Source: Serratia marcescens (lineage in GTDB: Bacteria > Pseudomonadota > Gammaproteobacteria > Enterobacterales > Enterobacteriaceae). From it: a stretch of DNA of 64,000 nt. The notes under the pieces were generated by a model. The model was not told the DNA's origin and did no database searches. It worked only from the letters and a program-made list of their open reading frames with translations. The stretch is from the NCBI RefSeq assembly GCF_006715005.1, contig NZ_VFMJ01000001.1:1364001-1428000 (forward strand). Direction: 5' to 3'. Numbering within the stretch: the first letter of the stretch is position 1; each line of letters starts with the position of its first letter. The position numbers and the translations under genes were made by a program. Of the stretch, positions 18,243 through 28,303 are shown one piece after another.

Positions 18243-18367
18243 GACTTTTCCCCGGTCGTTGGGCCGGGGCCTGCTGTTTCCCCCGTGATAAAGGATGATT
18301 ATTCAGTTCACATCTGCTAAATCTATCGGTTATCAGATGTTGATATTCGATTCCCTGGGGGGAAGTA

Positions 18368-19360
18368 GTGAACCTGCAACAACAACTGGCGCAATTTCCG
18401 CGTCTGGATCTGGTTGGCACCGCCACACCGCTCGAAAAGCTGTCCCGTCTCTCCGATTACCTCGGCCGCGAAATCTACCTTAAACGTGACGATGTCACTC
18501 CAATGGCCATGGGTGGCAACAAGCTGAGAAAGCTCGAGTTTCTGGCCGCCGACGCGCTGCGACAAGGCGCCGATACGCTGGTCACCGCCGGCGCCATTCA
18601 ATCCAACCACGTGCGCCAGACGGCGGCGGTGGCGGCGAAACTCGGCCTGCACTGCGTCGCGCTGCTGGAAAACCCTATCGACACCCGCGCGGAAAACTAC
18701 CTGACCAACGGCAACCGCCTGTTGCTCGGCCTGTTCAACGCCGAGGTGGTGATGTGCGAAGCGCTGCACGATCCGCAGCAACAGCTGGCGGAACTGGCGA
18801 CGCGCCTTGAGGCGCAGGGGTTCCGGCCTTACGTGGTGCCGGTGGGCGGCTCCAATGCGCTGGGCGCGCTGGGATACGTGCAGTGCGCATTGGAAATCGC
18901 CGAACAGAGCCAACGCAGCAACGTGGCGTTCAGTTCGGTGGTGGTGGCGTCCGGCAGCGCCGGCACCCACGCCGGGCTGGCGGTAGGATTGCAGCAGCTG
19001 TTGCCGGAAACCGATCTGATCGGCGTAACGGTTTCGCGCACCGTGATCGATCAGCTGCCGAAGGTGGAGCAGATCCAGAAAGCTCTGGCCTGTTCGCTGA
19101 ATATCGACGAACTGGCGCCGATCGCGCTGTGGGACGATTATTTCGCGCCGCAGTACGGCATGCCGAACGAAGAGGGGATGGCGGCGGTGCAGCTGCTGGC
19201 GCAGCAAGAGGGCGTGTTGCTGGATCCGGTATACACCGGCAAAGCGATGGCCGGTTTGATCGACGGCATCGCCCAGCGGCGCTTCCGCGATGAAGGTCCT
19301 ATTCTGTTCGTTCACACCGGCGGTGCGCCGGCGCTGTTCGCCTACCATCCGCAGGTGTAA
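18368..19360 (+). CDS. dcyD: D-cysteine desulfhydrase
   Basis: DcyD is a PLP enzyme that degrades D-cysteine to pyruvate, H2S and ammonia. The 330-residue protein is a fold-type II PLP enzyme with the cofactor lysine in GGNKLRK (Lys52), the SNHVRQTAA segment and [16 protein letters not shown] for phosphate binding. The start is GTG behind a GGGGGAAG ribosome site. It stands between fliZ and the cystine ABC importer genes, the same order as in E. coli, so imported cystine and its turnover are linked. Confidence 0.94.
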   Translation: MNLQQQLAQFPRLDLVGTATPLEKLSRLSDYLGREIYLKRDDVTPMAMGGNKLRKLEFLAADALRQGADTLVTAGAIQSNHVRQTAAVAAKLGLHCVALLENPIDTRAENYLTNGNRLLLGLFNAEVVMCEALHDPQQQLAELATRLEAQGFRPYVVPVGGSNALGALGYVQCALEIAEQSQRSNVAFSSVVVASGSAGTHAGLAVGLQQLLPETDLIGVTVSRTVIDQLPKVEQIQKALACSLNIDELAPIALWDDYFAPQYGMPNEEGMAAVQLLAQQEGVLLDPVYTGKAMAGLIDGIAQRRFRDEGPILFVHTGGAPALFAYHPQV

Positions 19361-19475
19361 ATACCGCTTGTTATTCCATTTTGAACTATATTTATAAAGT
19401 TATATTCCTTTATGCGGACGGTCGCACTGTTAAAGTGCTGATATCAAAAAAGATAAATAACACACAGGGGTGTTT

Positions 19476-20276
19476 ATGATGTTTGCGAAAGTTCGTCGTC
19501 AATGGTTGTTGGGCGTGGTGGGTATCGCATTGGCCGCCGGTGTGACGACTCAAGCCTATGCCGCCGACAATCTGCTGCAGCAGGTGAAACAGCGTGGCAC
19601 GCTGATCGTCGGGCTGGAAGGCACCTATCCGCCGTTCAGCTTCCAGGGTGAAGACGGCAAGCTGACCGGTTTTGAAGTGGATTTCGCCAACGCGCTGGCG
19701 GAACATCTGGGCGTGAAAGCCAAGCTGAACCCGACCAAGTGGGACGGCATGCTGGCGTCGTTGGACTCGAAACGTATCGACGTGGTTATCAACCAGGTCA
19801 CGCTCTCCGATGAGCGCAAGAAGAAATATGACTTCTCCACCCCGTACACCGTTTCCGGTATTCAGGCGCTGGTGAAAAAAGGCAACGAAGGCACCATCAC
19901 CAAGCCGGAAGACCTGAAGGGCAAGAAGGTTGGCGTGGGCCTGGGCACCAACTATGAGCAATGGCTGCGCGCGAACGTGCAGGGCGTGGACGTGCGCACC
20001 TACGACGATGACCCGACCAAGTATCAGGATCTGCGCGTTGGCCGCATCAACGCCATTCTGGTGGATCGCCTGGCGGCGCTGGATCTGGTGAAGAAAACCG
20101 GCGATACGCTGGCGGTAGCCGGCCCGGCGTTCTCTCGCCAGGAATCCGGCGTGGCGCTGCGCAAGAACAACCCAGAGCTGCTGGCAGCGATTGACCAGGC
20201 GATCGCCGAGATGCAAAAAGACGGCACGATGGCGAAGATCTCCGAGAAATGGTTTGGCGCGGACGTAACTAAATAA
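19476..20276 (+). CDS. tcyJ: Cystine ABC transporter substrate-binding protein TcyJ (FliY)
   Basis: TcyJ is the periplasmic binding protein of the cystine/diaminopimelate importer. It has a cleavable signal peptide (positively charged start, hydrophobic LLGVVGIALAAGV, cleavage near AYA/ADN) and an SBP_bac_3 domain with VGLEGTYPPFSFQGEDGKLT near the mature N terminus and DVRTYDDDPTKYQDL. The start is at ATG 19476, with AGGGG upstream; an in-frame GTG at 19470 is less likely. Its stop overlaps the tcyL start (TAATG). Confidence 0.95.
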   Translation: MMFAKVRRQWLLGVVGIALAAGVTTQAYAADNLLQQVKQRGTLIVGLEGTYPPFSFQGEDGKLTGFEVDFANALAEHLGVKAKLNPTKWDGMLASLDSKRIDVVINQVTLSDERKKKYDFSTPYTVSGIQALVKKGNEGTITKPEDLKGKKVGVGLGTNYEQWLRANVQGVDVRTYDDDPTKYQDLRVGRINAILVDRLAALDLVKKTGDTLAVAGPAFSRQESGVALRKNNPELLAAIDQAIAEMQKDGTMAKISEKWFGADVTK

Positions 20277-20938
20277 TGCACGAAAGTATTCAACTGGCGC
20301 TGGATTCAGCGCCATTTTTATTGAAGGGCGCAATACTGACGCTTCAGCTCAGCCTGGGCGGTATGGCGTTGGGGTTGCTGCTCGGTTTTCTGCTGGCGCT
20401 GATGCGCCTTTCACCGCTTTGGCCGCTGTCGTGGCTGTCGCGTATCTACGTGTCGCTGTTCCGCGGTACGCCGTTGATCGCCCAACTGTTTATGATCTAT
20501 TACGGTCTGCCGCAGTTCGGCATCGAGTTCGATCCCTTCCCGGCGGCGCTGATTGGCCTGTCGCTCAATACCGCCGCTTACACCTCGGAAACGCTGCGTG
20601 CGGCGATTTCGTCGATCGACAAAGGGCAGTGGGAAGCCGCCGCCAGCATCGGCATGACCCGTTGGCAAACCCTGCGTCGGGTGATCTTGCCGCAGGCGGC
20701 GCGCACCGCCTTGCCGCCGCTGGGCAACAGCTTTATCGGCTTGGTGAAAGACACCTCGCTGGCCGCCACCATACAGGTGCCGGAACTGTTCCGCCAGGCG
20801 CAGCTGATCACCTCGCGCACGCTGGAAGTGTTCACCATGTACCTGGCGGCATCGCTGATTTATTGGGTGATGGCAACCCTGCTTTCCGCGCTGCAAAACC
20901 GTCTGGAAGCCCACGTTAATCGCCAGGATCAGGAGTAG
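20276..20938 (+). CDS. tcyL: Cystine ABC transporter permease TcyL (YecS)
   Basis: TcyL is the inner-membrane permease of the cystine importer. The 220-residue protein has about five hydrophobic helices and the amino-acid permease EAA-like loop (KGQWEAAASIGMTRWQTLRR, about residues 119-138) that docks on the ATPase. It overlaps tcyJ by one base and precedes tcyN by three, so all three components are made from one message. Confidence 0.95.
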   Translation: MHESIQLALDSAPFLLKGAILTLQLSLGGMALGLLLGFLLALMRLSPLWPLSWLSRIYVSLFRGTPLIAQLFMIYYGLPQFGIEFDPFPAALIGLSLNTAAYTSETLRAAISSIDKGQWEAAASIGMTRWQTLRRVILPQAARTALPPLGNSFIGLVKDTSLAATIQVPELFRQAQLITSRTLEVFTMYLAASLIYWVMATLLSALQNRLEAHVNRQDQE

Positions 20939-20941
20939 CGC

Positions 20942-21694
20942 ATGAGTGCCATTGAAGTTAAGCAATTGACCAAGCAGTTCAAGGGTCAGACGGTGCTGCA
21001 TGGGATCGATCTGGCGGTGGACGCCGGCGAAGTGGTGGCGATCATCGGGCCGAGCGGTTCGGGGAAAACCACCTTGTTGCGCTGCATTAACCTGCTGGAG
21101 GAGCCGGATTCCGGCACCATTCGCGTCGGCGATATCCTGATCGACGGCAGCAAGCCGCTGAGCAAACAGAAAAATCAGGTGCGGGCGCTGCGTCAGCAGG
21201 TCGGTTTCGTGTTCCAGAACTTCAACCTGTTCCCGCACCGTTCGGTGCTGGAAAACATCATCGAAGGGCCGGTTATCGTTAAAGGCGAGGCGAAAGCCAG
21301 CGCGGAACAGCGCGCCCGCGCGTTGCTGGCCAAGGTGGGCCTGAGCGGCAAAGAGCAGGCTTATCCACGTCGACTGTCCGGCGGGCAGCAGCAGCGGGTG
21401 GCTATCGCGCGCGCGCTGGCAATGCAGCCGGAGGTGATTTTGTTCGATGAGCCGACGTCGGCGCTCGATCCCGAGCTGGTGGGGGAAGTGCTCAATACCA
21501 TGCGCTCACTGGCGGAAGAGAAACGCACCATGGTGATCGTCACCCATGAGATGAGCTTCGCCCGCGACGTCGCTGACCGGGTTATCTTTATGGACCACGG
21601 CCGCATCGTTGAACAGGGCCCGGCCAAAGCGCTGTTCGCCAACCCGCAGCACCAGCGTACCCAGCAATTCCTCGACAAATTCCTGAATCAATAA
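20942..21694 (+). CDS. tcyN: Cystine ABC transporter ATP-binding protein TcyN (YecC)
   Basis: TcyN is the ATPase of the cystine importer. The 250-residue protein has Walker [10 protein letters not shown] (about residues 36-44), signature [15 protein letters not shown] (about 146), Walker [15 protein letters not shown] and the H-loop in [10 protein letters not shown]. It is the last gene of the run; a GC-rich hairpin without a clear T-run follows the stop (about 21696-21719). Confidence 0.95.
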   Translation: MSAIEVKQLTKQFKGQTVLHGIDLAVDAGEVVAIIGPSGSGKTTLLRCINLLEEPDSGTIRVGDILIDGSKPLSKQKNQVRALRQQVGFVFQNFNLFPHRSVLENIIEGPVIVKGEAKASAEQRARALLAKVGLSGKEQAYPRRLSGGQQQRVAIARALAMQPEVILFDEPTSALDPELVGEVLNTMRSLAEEKRTMVIVTHEMSFARDVADRVIFMDHGRIVEQGPAKALFANPQHQRTQQFLDKFLNQ

Positions 21695-21952
21695 GACGGC
21701 GGGGGAGCTTCCCCCGTCCGCGTTCACTCCGCTTTCAACAATTCGTTTCGCGCAGCGGCGGCGAGAAACCCGCTGCGGCTACCGTATCCCGGATGTTGCC
21801 GAACCCGAGAGTCAATGCGACGAGTAGCGTGCTGCCACGGTTTGCAAGCAGACTAATTCATTCTGAGTTCACCCTGTTGTTATCGCCCATGAGGCGCCGC
21901 ATCCTCATGCCAGGATAGCAATACGCTAACGGCTGACCGGGCTGCGGGCAAT

Positions 21953-21979
21953 AAAAAACCCTGCACAAGTGCAGGGTTT
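21953..21979 (-). terminator. Rho-independent terminator of putA
   Basis: Arms AAACCCTGCA / TGCAGGGTTT with a CAAG loop; six T residues follow on the minus strand. It lies 52 bases after the putA stop. Confidence 0.88.
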
Positions 21980-21998
21980 GCGTAGCGGTGAGCAAATC

Positions 21999-22020
21999 AG
22001 GCGGCCATGCATGGCCGCCT
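21999..22020. repeat. 22-base perfect palindrome behind putA
   Basis: Two 10-base arms (AGGCGGCCAT / ATGGCCGCCT) around a central GC. It begins 11 bases after the putA stop, before the terminator. As RNA it would be a very stable hairpin that could block 3' exonucleases; as DNA it is a symmetric site. Its role is unknown. Confidence 0.5.
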
Positions 22021-22030
22021 TGACGATGCG

Positions 22031-25000
22031 TTAACCGATGGTCATCAGGCTGGCGTTACCGCCGGCGGCGGCGGTGTTGACGCTCAGCGAACGCTCGATC
22101 AGCAGGCGTTCCAACAGGATATTGGTTTCACCGTGGGCGAAGCCCTGCACCGAGACGATGGCGCCGCCGCGCTGCGCGATCTGCTCGCACAGGATGCGCA
22201 GCTGGTCGGCATCGCCGTGGTAGATGGCGGCGTCGAACTCGACCTTATCCTGCTGCCAGTCTTTGCTGAAGGCGATGCGCGCCTGCACATCGTTCGGCAG
22301 GCGGCGGAACAGATTGCGCTGCAGTTCCGCTTCCGGCCACAGCACGCAGCTGCCAACCGCCAGCACGGCGGCCAGCTGGGTCAGCGCGTCGGTTTCGTTA
22401 TCCGCCAGGCACAGCACGCGTTCACGCGGCAACAGGGCATAGGTATTGCGCTCGCCGGTTGGGCCCGGCAGCGGGCGTACGGTGCCGCCCTGGCCCAGTT
22501 CCGCATAGCGCTGCGCCAATGCCGCCAGTTCGCCGTGTTGGCTGGTGACCGCCCATTTCTCCAGCGATTGCAGCGCGCCTAACAGCTGCGGCCGCGCGGT
22601 GGCTTCCATCGGGCGCTCGTCGTCCTGACGGTGCAGCGTGCGCTGCAGCGCGTCGTCCGGACGGTTGGCCAGCAGACGGTACAGATAAAGCGGACCGCCG
22701 GCTTTCGGGCCGGTGCCCGACAGGCCTTCGCCGCCGAACGGCTGCACGCCGACCACCGCGCCGACCATGTTACGGTTGACGTACAGGTTGCCGACCTTGG
22801 CGCGTTCGGTCACCCGGGCGATGGTTTCATCGATACGGGTGTGAATGCCCAGCGTCAGGCCATAACCGGCGGCGTTGATCTGATCGACCAGCGCGTCCAG
22901 ATTGTTGCGCTGGAAGCGCACCACGTGCAGCACCGGGCCGAAGATCTCTTTTTGCAGCTCGTCGAAGCTGTCGAGTTCGATCAGCGTCGGTTTGATGAAG
23001 GTGCCGCGCGCCCACTCTTTCTCATCTTGCACGCTGCCTTTGGCAGCCTGGTAGACCTTGCGGCCTTTAGCGCGCATCGCCTGGATGTGGCGTTCGATGC
23101 CGGTTTTGGCTTCGGCGTCGATCACCGGGCCCACGTCGGTAGACAGGCGCTCCGGGTTGCCCATGCGGCACTCGGCCATCGCGCCGCGCAGCATTTGCAG
23201 CGTGTGCTCGGCCACGTCTTCCTGAATGCACAGGATACGCAGCGCGGAGCAGCGCTGGCCGGCGCTGTCGAAGGCGGAGGCTACCACGTCGGTCACCACC
23301 TGTTCGGTTAGGGCTGAAGAGTCGACGATCATGGCGTTCAGGCCGCCGGTTTCGGCGATCAGCGGCGTCGGGCGGCCTTGCGGATCCAGACGGCCGGCGA
23401 TGCTGCGCTGCAGAATGCCGGCGACGTCGGTGGAACCGGTAAACATCACGCCGCGGACGCGGGCATCGTTAACCAACGTCGAGCCGACGGTTTCACCCTG
23501 GCCAGGCAGCAGCTGCAGTACGCCTTGCGGAATACCGGCTTCCAGCAGAATACGCACTGCCTGCGCGGCGACCAGCGGCGTTTGCTCGGCCGGTTTTGCC
23601 AGCACGCTGTTGCCCGCCGCCAGCGCAGCGGCGATTTGGCCGGTGAAGATCGCCAGCGGGAAGTTCCACGGGCTGATACAGACCACCGGGCCCAGCGGGC
23701 GGTGGCTGTCGTTGGCGAAGTCGTCGCGCACCTGGCCGGCGTAGTAGTGCAGGAAATCGACCGCTTCACGCACTTCGGCGATGGCGTTGTTGAAGGTTTT
23801 ACCCGCTTCGCGCACCAGAATGCCCAGCAGGCTTTGCAGCTGGCTCTCCATCAGCTCGGCGGCGCGTTCGAGGATCGCGGCGCGCTCCGTCGGCGGTGTC
23901 GCGAACCAGATTGGGCCGGCGGCTGCAGCGGCGTCGAGCGCGCGGCTGACTTCGCTTTCGGTAGCTTCACGCACGTAGCCGACCACATCGCCCGGCTCGG
24001 CCGGGTTGATTACCGGCTGTTCGACGCCCTGATCCAACTCGGCATCGATGATAGGTTCCGCGCGCCATGGATGGCTGGCGCTGGTGAGCAGGGCGCTGGA
24101 CAGCGAAGCCAGACGCTGTTCGTTGGACAGATCCAGGCCGCTGGAGTTGGTACGTTTCTCACCATACAGCTCGCGCGGCAGCGGAATGCGCGGATGCGGC
24201 AGGCCAATCTGGCCTTCGCTGGCCGCCAGCGCTTCCACGGCGCTGACCGGATCGGCCACCAGCTCGTCGAGCGGCAGGGTGGCGTCGGCGATGCGGTTGA
24301 CGAACGAGGTGTTGGCGCCGTTTTCCAGCAGGCGGCGCACCAGGTAAGCCAGCAGCGTTTCATGGGTGCCGACCGGTGCATAGATGCGGCAAGGACGGTT
24401 CAGTTTGCCGTCGGCCACTTTACCCACCACCTGTTCGTACAGCGGCTCACCCATGCCGTGCAGGCATTGGAACTCATACTGGCCAGGGTAGTAGTTGTTG
24501 CCGGCCAGGTGATAGATGGCACTCAGGGTATGGGCGTTGTGGGTCGCGAACTGCGGATAGATCAGGTTCGGCACCGACAGCAGCTTGCGGGCGCAGGCCA
24601 GGTAGGAAACGTCGGTATAGACCTTGCGGGTGTAAACCGGATAGCCTTCCAGGCCGTCCATCTGGGCGCGTTTGATTTCGCTGTCCCAGTAAGCGCCCTT
24701 CACCAGACGGATCATCAGGCGACGGCGGCTGCGTTGCGCCATGTCGATCACCGCATCGATGGCGAACGGACAGCGTTTTTGGTAAGCCTGGATCACGAAG
24801 CCGATGCCGTTCCAGCCGGCCAACTGCGGCTCGAAGCACAGCTTCTCCAGCAGATCGAGCGAGATCTCCAGACGGTCGGCCTCTTCGGCGTCGATGTTGA
24901 TGCCGATATCGTACTGGCGTGCCTGCAGGGTCAGCGACAGCAGGCGCGGGTAGAGTTCTTCCATGACGCGTTCGTACTGCGCGCGGCTGTAGCGCGGGTG

Positions 25001-26002
25001 CAGGGCGGACAGTTTGATGGAGATGCCGGGGCCTTCATAGATACCGCGGCCGTTGGAGGCTTTGCCGATGGCATGAATTGCCTGCTGGTAGGAAACCAGG
25101 TAGGCCTGCGCGTCGGCTTCGGTCAGGGCGGCTTCGCCCAGCATGTCGTAGGAGTAGCGGAAACCTTTTTCTTCGAGCTTGCGCGCGTTGGCCAGCGCCT
25201 CGGCGATGGTTTCGCCGGTCACGAACTGTTCGCCCATCAGGCGCATCGCCATGTCCACGCCTTTGCGGATCAGCGGCTCGCCGCTCTTGCCGATAATGCG
25301 GTTCAGCGAACGGGACAGATTGGCTTCGTTATGCGTGGACACCAGCTTGCCGGTGAACAGCAGGCCCCAGGTGGCGGCGTTGACGAACAGCGACGGGCTG
25401 CGCCCCAGGTGCGAGTGCCAGTTGCCGTTGCTGATCTTGTCGCGGATCAGGGCATCGCGGGTCGGTTTGTCCGGAATACGCAACAGCGCTTCCGCCAAGC
25501 ACATCAGCGCCACGCCTTCCTGCGAGGAGAGGGAGAACTCTTGCAGCAGGCCTTGCACCATGCCGGCGCGGCCGTTTGCACTTTTTTGGTTACGCAACTT
25601 CTCGGCGATGCCGTAGGCCATTTTGTGAGTAGCCTGAGCAAGATCGGCGGGTAATCGCGCCTGTTCGAGCAACATCGGCACCGCTTCGGTCTCCGGGCGA
25701 CGATAGGCGGCGGTGATGGCGGCGCGGGTGACCGACTGCGGCAGAATTTGTTCGGCGAAATCGAGGAATGGCTGGTGTGACTCTTCCTGCGCTTGCGGCA
25801 TAATGTCGTCCGCTTCAGGCTGGCCCGCAGCGGCCAGCGCTGGAATTTCAGGAATATCGGAACCGCTCTCGAGACGCTCGAGGTAATTAAAGATGGCCTG
25901 CTTGATGAGCCAGTGCGGCGTGCGATCGATGCGCTGCGCGGCGCTTTTGATCCGGTCGCGTGTTGCCTCGTCGAGTTTCACGCCCATTGTGGTAGTGCCC
26001 AT
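22031..26002 (-). CDS. putA: Trifunctional PutA: proline dehydrogenase / P5C dehydrogenase / transcriptional repressor
   Basis: PutA oxidises proline to glutamate in two steps at the membrane (FAD, then NAD) and represses put genes when proline is absent. The 1323-residue protein begins with a ribbon-helix-helix DNA-binding domain (MGTTTMGVKLDEATRDRIKS), followed by the PRODH barrel (about 260-560, with MIRLVKGAYWDSEIKRAQMD) and a P5C dehydrogenase domain (about 650-1120) with catalytic Cys in DSAGQRCSALRIL, then the C-terminal domain ending NTAAAGGNASLMTIG. Length and sequence track E. coli PutA closely. It is divergent from putP with PutA operators between. Confidence 0.98.
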   Translation of the reverse strand: MGTTTMGVKLDEATRDRIKSAAQRIDRTPHWLIKQAIFNYLERLESGSDIPEIPALAAAGQPEADDIMPQAQEESHQPFLDFAEQILPQSVTRAAITAAYRRPETEAVPMLLEQARLPADLAQATHKMAYGIAEKLRNQKSANGRAGMVQGLLQEFSLSSQEGVALMCLAEALLRIPDKPTRDALIRDKISNGNWHSHLGRSPSLFVNAATWGLLFTGKLVSTHNEANLSRSLNRIIGKSGEPLIRKGVDMAMRLMGEQFVTGETIAEALANARKLEEKGFRYSYDMLGEAALTEADAQAYLVSYQQAIHAIGKASNGRGIYEGPGISIKLSALHPRYSRAQYERVMEELYPRLLSLTLQARQYDIGINIDAEEADRLEISLDLLEKLCFEPQLAGWNGIGFVIQAYQKRCPFAIDAVIDMAQRSRRRLMIRLVKGAYWDSEIKRAQMDGLEGYPVYTRKVYTDVSYLACARKLLSVPNLIYPQFATHNAHTLSAIYHLAGNNYYPGQYEFQCLHGMGEPLYEQVVGKVADGKLNRPCRIYAPVGTHETLLAYLVRRLLENGANTSFVNRIADATLPLDELVADPVSAVEALAASEGQIGLPHPRIPLPRELYGEKRTNSSGLDLSNEQRLASLSSALLTSASHPWRAEPIIDAELDQGVEQPVINPAEPGDVVGYVREATESEVSRALDAAAAAGPIWFATPPTERAAILERAAELMESQLQSLLGILVREAGKTFNNAIAEVREAVDFLHYYAGQVRDDFANDSHRPLGPVVCISPWNFPLAIFTGQIAAALAAGNSVLAKPAEQTPLVAAQAVRILLEAGIPQGVLQLLPGQGETVGSTLVNDARVRGVMFTGSTDVAGILQRSIAGRLDPQGRPTPLIAETGGLNAMIVDSSALTEQVVTDVVASAFDSAGQRCSALRILCIQEDVAEHTLQMLRGAMAECRMGNPERLSTDVGPVIDAEAKTGIERHIQAMRAKGRKVYQAAKGSVQDEKEWARGTFIKPTLIELDSFDELQKEIFGPVLHVVRFQRNNLDALVDQINAAGYGLTLGIHTRIDETIARVTERAKVGNLYVNRNMVGAVVGVQPFGGEGLSGTGPKAGGPLYLYRLLANRPDDALQRTLHRQDDERPMEATARPQLLGALQSLEKWAVTSQHGELAALAQRYAELGQGGTVRPLPGPTGERNTYALLPRERVLCLADNETDALTQLAAVLAVGSCVLWPEAELQRNLFRRLPNDVQARIAFSKDWQQDKVEFDAAIYHGDADQLRILCEQIAQRGGAIVSVQGFAHGETNILLERLLIERSLSVNTAAAGGNASLMTIG

Positions 26003-26573
26003 GCCTATCCAACTCCTGTGTTTAGAACCTATCCCATCAGGCTAGACAAACAGCAGGCCGGAAAGCCTGTTGGGATAGGTTCGTGTGATGTGTGGTGTCA
26101 AGAATGCAGACAATATCCTGCATGTTGCAACTTTGTGCAACCTTGTTAAATCAGGCTGATGAGCGAAGTGTGAGTTTCATCGATTTTTTAACATGGGCAG
26201 TTGGCACGAATGTTGCGTTATTGAGCGAATGCGGCGGGGTTTATGATGCCGCAAACGTTTTACCTTGCGGTATATAAGGGTAATAACCAGGTGCAACTCA
26301 TTTTGCTTGTCGTGAGTGCAACCTTTGTGCCCGGTAAATGTGACGCAGGGTAAACTTTGTGTAACTTTGTTGTTAAATATCTTGTTGGTTGATGAAAGGC
26401 TCATCTAGGATAACCGACGGTCAACAATTACGGGCAGAAACTATTTTACCTGCACTTGCTCGCAGGCAGCGCCACGTTCCGGCGCGGCGGCCAGTGAAAT
26501 GCATTGCGCGTGGGTTTACCGGCGCCGGCTTGGCCGGAGCGAAACGCGAATAATAATGAAAGTGGAGAATTAA
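26003..26573. promoter_or_regulatory. putA/putP control region with PutA operators
   Basis: This 571-base divergent region contains five matches to the PutA operator hexamer GTTGCA: one on the plus strand (26124-26129) and four on the minus strand, read as TGCAAC on plus (26126-26131, 26136-26141, 26292-26297, 26317-26322). The E. coli put region also carries five such operators. They form two clusters about 160 bases apart, which would allow PutA dimers to block both promoters. No other gene is seen here. Confidence 0.8.
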
Positions 26574-28058
26574 ATGACAATGAGCACACCTATGCTGGTG
26601 ACCTTCCTGGTGTACATTTTCGGGATGGTGCTGATCGGCCTGCTTGCCTACCGGGCAACCAACAACTTTGATGACTATATTCTCGGCGGCCGCAGTTTGG
26701 GCAGCGTGGTGACCGCGCTGTCCGCCGGCGCTTCCGACATGAGCGGCTGGTTGCTGATGGGCCTGCCGGGCGCCATCTTCCTCTCCGGCATCTCCGAAAG
26801 CTGGATCGCTATCGGCCTGACCATCGGCGCTTACCTGAATTGGAAGCTGGTGGCAGGAAGGCTGCGCGTGCATACCGAAGCCAACAACAACGCCCTGACG
26901 CTGCCGGATTATTTCACCAGCCGCTTTGAAGACAACAGCAAGCTGCTGCGCGTGATCTCGGCCATCGTTATCCTGGTGTTCTTCACCATTTACTGCGCCT
27001 CCGGCATCGTAGCCGGCGCGCGCCTGTTCGAAAGCACCTTCGGCATGAGCTACGAAACCGCCCTGTGGGCCGGCGCCGCAGCGACCATCCTCTACACCTT
27101 TATCGGCGGTTTCCTGGCGGTGAGCTGGACCGACACCGTGCAGGCCAGCCTGATGATTTTCGCGCTGATCCTGACGCCGGTGATCGTGATCTTCGCCGTC
27201 GGCGGCATCGATACCTCGATGCTGGTGATCCAGGCGCAGAACCCGGCCAACCTCGACATGCTGAAGGGGCTGAACTTCGTCGCCATCCTGTCGCTGCTGG
27301 GGTGGGGTCTGGGCTACTTCGGCCAGCCGCACATCCTGGCGCGTTTCATGGCGGCGGATTCTCACCGCACCATCCGCAGCGCGCGTCGCATCAGCATGAC
27401 CTGGATGATCCTGTGCCTGGCCGGCACCATCGCCGTCGGTTTCTTCGGCATTGCTTACTTCGCCAACAACCCGGATCAAGCCGGTAACGTGTCGCAGAAC
27501 GGCGAACGCGTGTTCATCGAACTGGCGATGCTGCTGTTCAACCCATGGGTAGCGGGCGTGCTGCTGTCGGCGATTCTGGCGGCGGTCATGAGTACCCTGA
27601 GCTGCCAGCTGCTGGTGTGCTCCAGCGCGATCACCGAAGACCTGTACAAGGCGTTCCTGCGTAAAGGTGCCAGCCAGCGCGAGCTGGTGTGGGTCGGCCG
27701 CGTCATGGTGCTGGTGGTGGCGTTGATCGCCATCGCGCTGGCGGCCAACCCGGAGAACCGCGTGCTGGGGCTGGTGAGCTACGCCTGGGCCGGTTTTGGC
27801 GCCGCCTTCGGCCCGGTTGTGCTGATTTCGGTGATGTGGTCGCGCATGACCCGCAACGGCGCGCTGGCCGGCATGCTGGTCGGTGCAGTGACGGTGATCG
27901 TCTGGAAACAATACGAATGGCTGGGCCTGTATGAAATCATCCCGGGCTTCATCCTGGGCTGCCTCGCCATCGTGGTGGTGAGCCTGATGGGCCGCCAGCC
28001 TTCCGCCACCATGACCGAGCGTTTCGATCAGGCGGAAGCCGAGTACAAAACGGTGTAA
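26574..28058 (+). CDS. putP: Sodium/proline symporter PutP
   Basis: PutP imports proline with sodium for use by PutA. The 494-residue protein has about 13 membrane helices of the SSS family and starts MTMSTPMLVTFLVYIFGMVL. Characteristic segments include DDYILGGRSLGSVVTALSAG (N-terminal sodium/proline site region) and GWGLGYFGQPHILARFMAA. It follows the put operators and ends at a strong terminator. Confidence 0.97.
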   Translation: MTMSTPMLVTFLVYIFGMVLIGLLAYRATNNFDDYILGGRSLGSVVTALSAGASDMSGWLLMGLPGAIFLSGISESWIAIGLTIGAYLNWKLVAGRLRVHTEANNNALTLPDYFTSRFEDNSKLLRVISAIVILVFFTIYCASGIVAGARLFESTFGMSYETALWAGAAATILYTFIGGFLAVSWTDTVQASLMIFALILTPVIVIFAVGGIDTSMLVIQAQNPANLDMLKGLNFVAILSLLGWGLGYFGQPHILARFMAADSHRTIRSARRISMTWMILCLAGTIAVGFFGIAYFANNPDQAGNVSQNGERVFIELAMLLFNPWVAGVLLSAILAAVMSTLSCQLLVCSSAITEDLYKAFLRKGASQRELVWVGRVMVLVVALIAIALAANPENRVLGLVSYAWAGFGAAFGPVVLISVMWSRMTRNGALAGMLVGAVTVIVWKQYEWLGLYEIIPGFILGCLAIVVVSLMGRQPSATMTERFDQAEAEYKTV

Positions 28059-28079
28059 CGCCGTTCGATGTCAGTCGGT

Positions 28080-28108
28080 AAGGGGCGCGCAGAGCGCCCC
28101 TTTTTTTT
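28080..28108 (+). terminator. Rho-independent terminator of putP
   Basis: Arms AAGGGGCGC / GCGCCCCTT followed by eight T residues, 22 bases after the putP stop. Confidence 0.93.
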
Positions 28109-28195
28109 GCCTGCCGATCGCCGTCATCCGGCTGTAACACCTGGCGACATTTGATTAGAAAAAATCACGCTTGCGCCTCTTGTATTTCTTCTTGG

Positions 28196-28214
28196 CAGAA
28201 TGATAATCACTCTC
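28196..28214 (+). promoter_or_regulatory. Putative Fur box upstream of efeUOB
   Basis: The 19 bases match the Fur consensus GATAATGATAATCATTATC at 15 positions, with the core AATGATAATCA exact. It lies about 90 bases before the efeU ATG. Iron repression of efeUOB is known in E. coli. Confidence 0.75.
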
Positions 28215-28303
28215 GTTGGTTTTTACGTTTCTTTACAGAGTTGCCGCCGCTCATTTCGAGTCAGTTTTCTCTGCCGCTGCGGTCTTTTCAGGGGTGATTA
28301 TTT

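Larger units (their letters stand above)
21695..22030. other. tcyN/putA convergent intergenic region
   Basis: This 336-base gap separates two convergent units. It holds a GC hairpin after tcyN, a CGCAGCGG/CCGCTGCG dyad near 21750-21776, the putA terminator (21953-21979) and a perfect palindrome at 21999-22020. No reading frame is supported. Confidence 0.5.

Noticed and set aside
23378-25654. 758-codon open frame antisense to putA
   Set aside because: It lies wholly opposite PutA, has no family resemblance and reflects the GC-rich third-position bias of the real gene.
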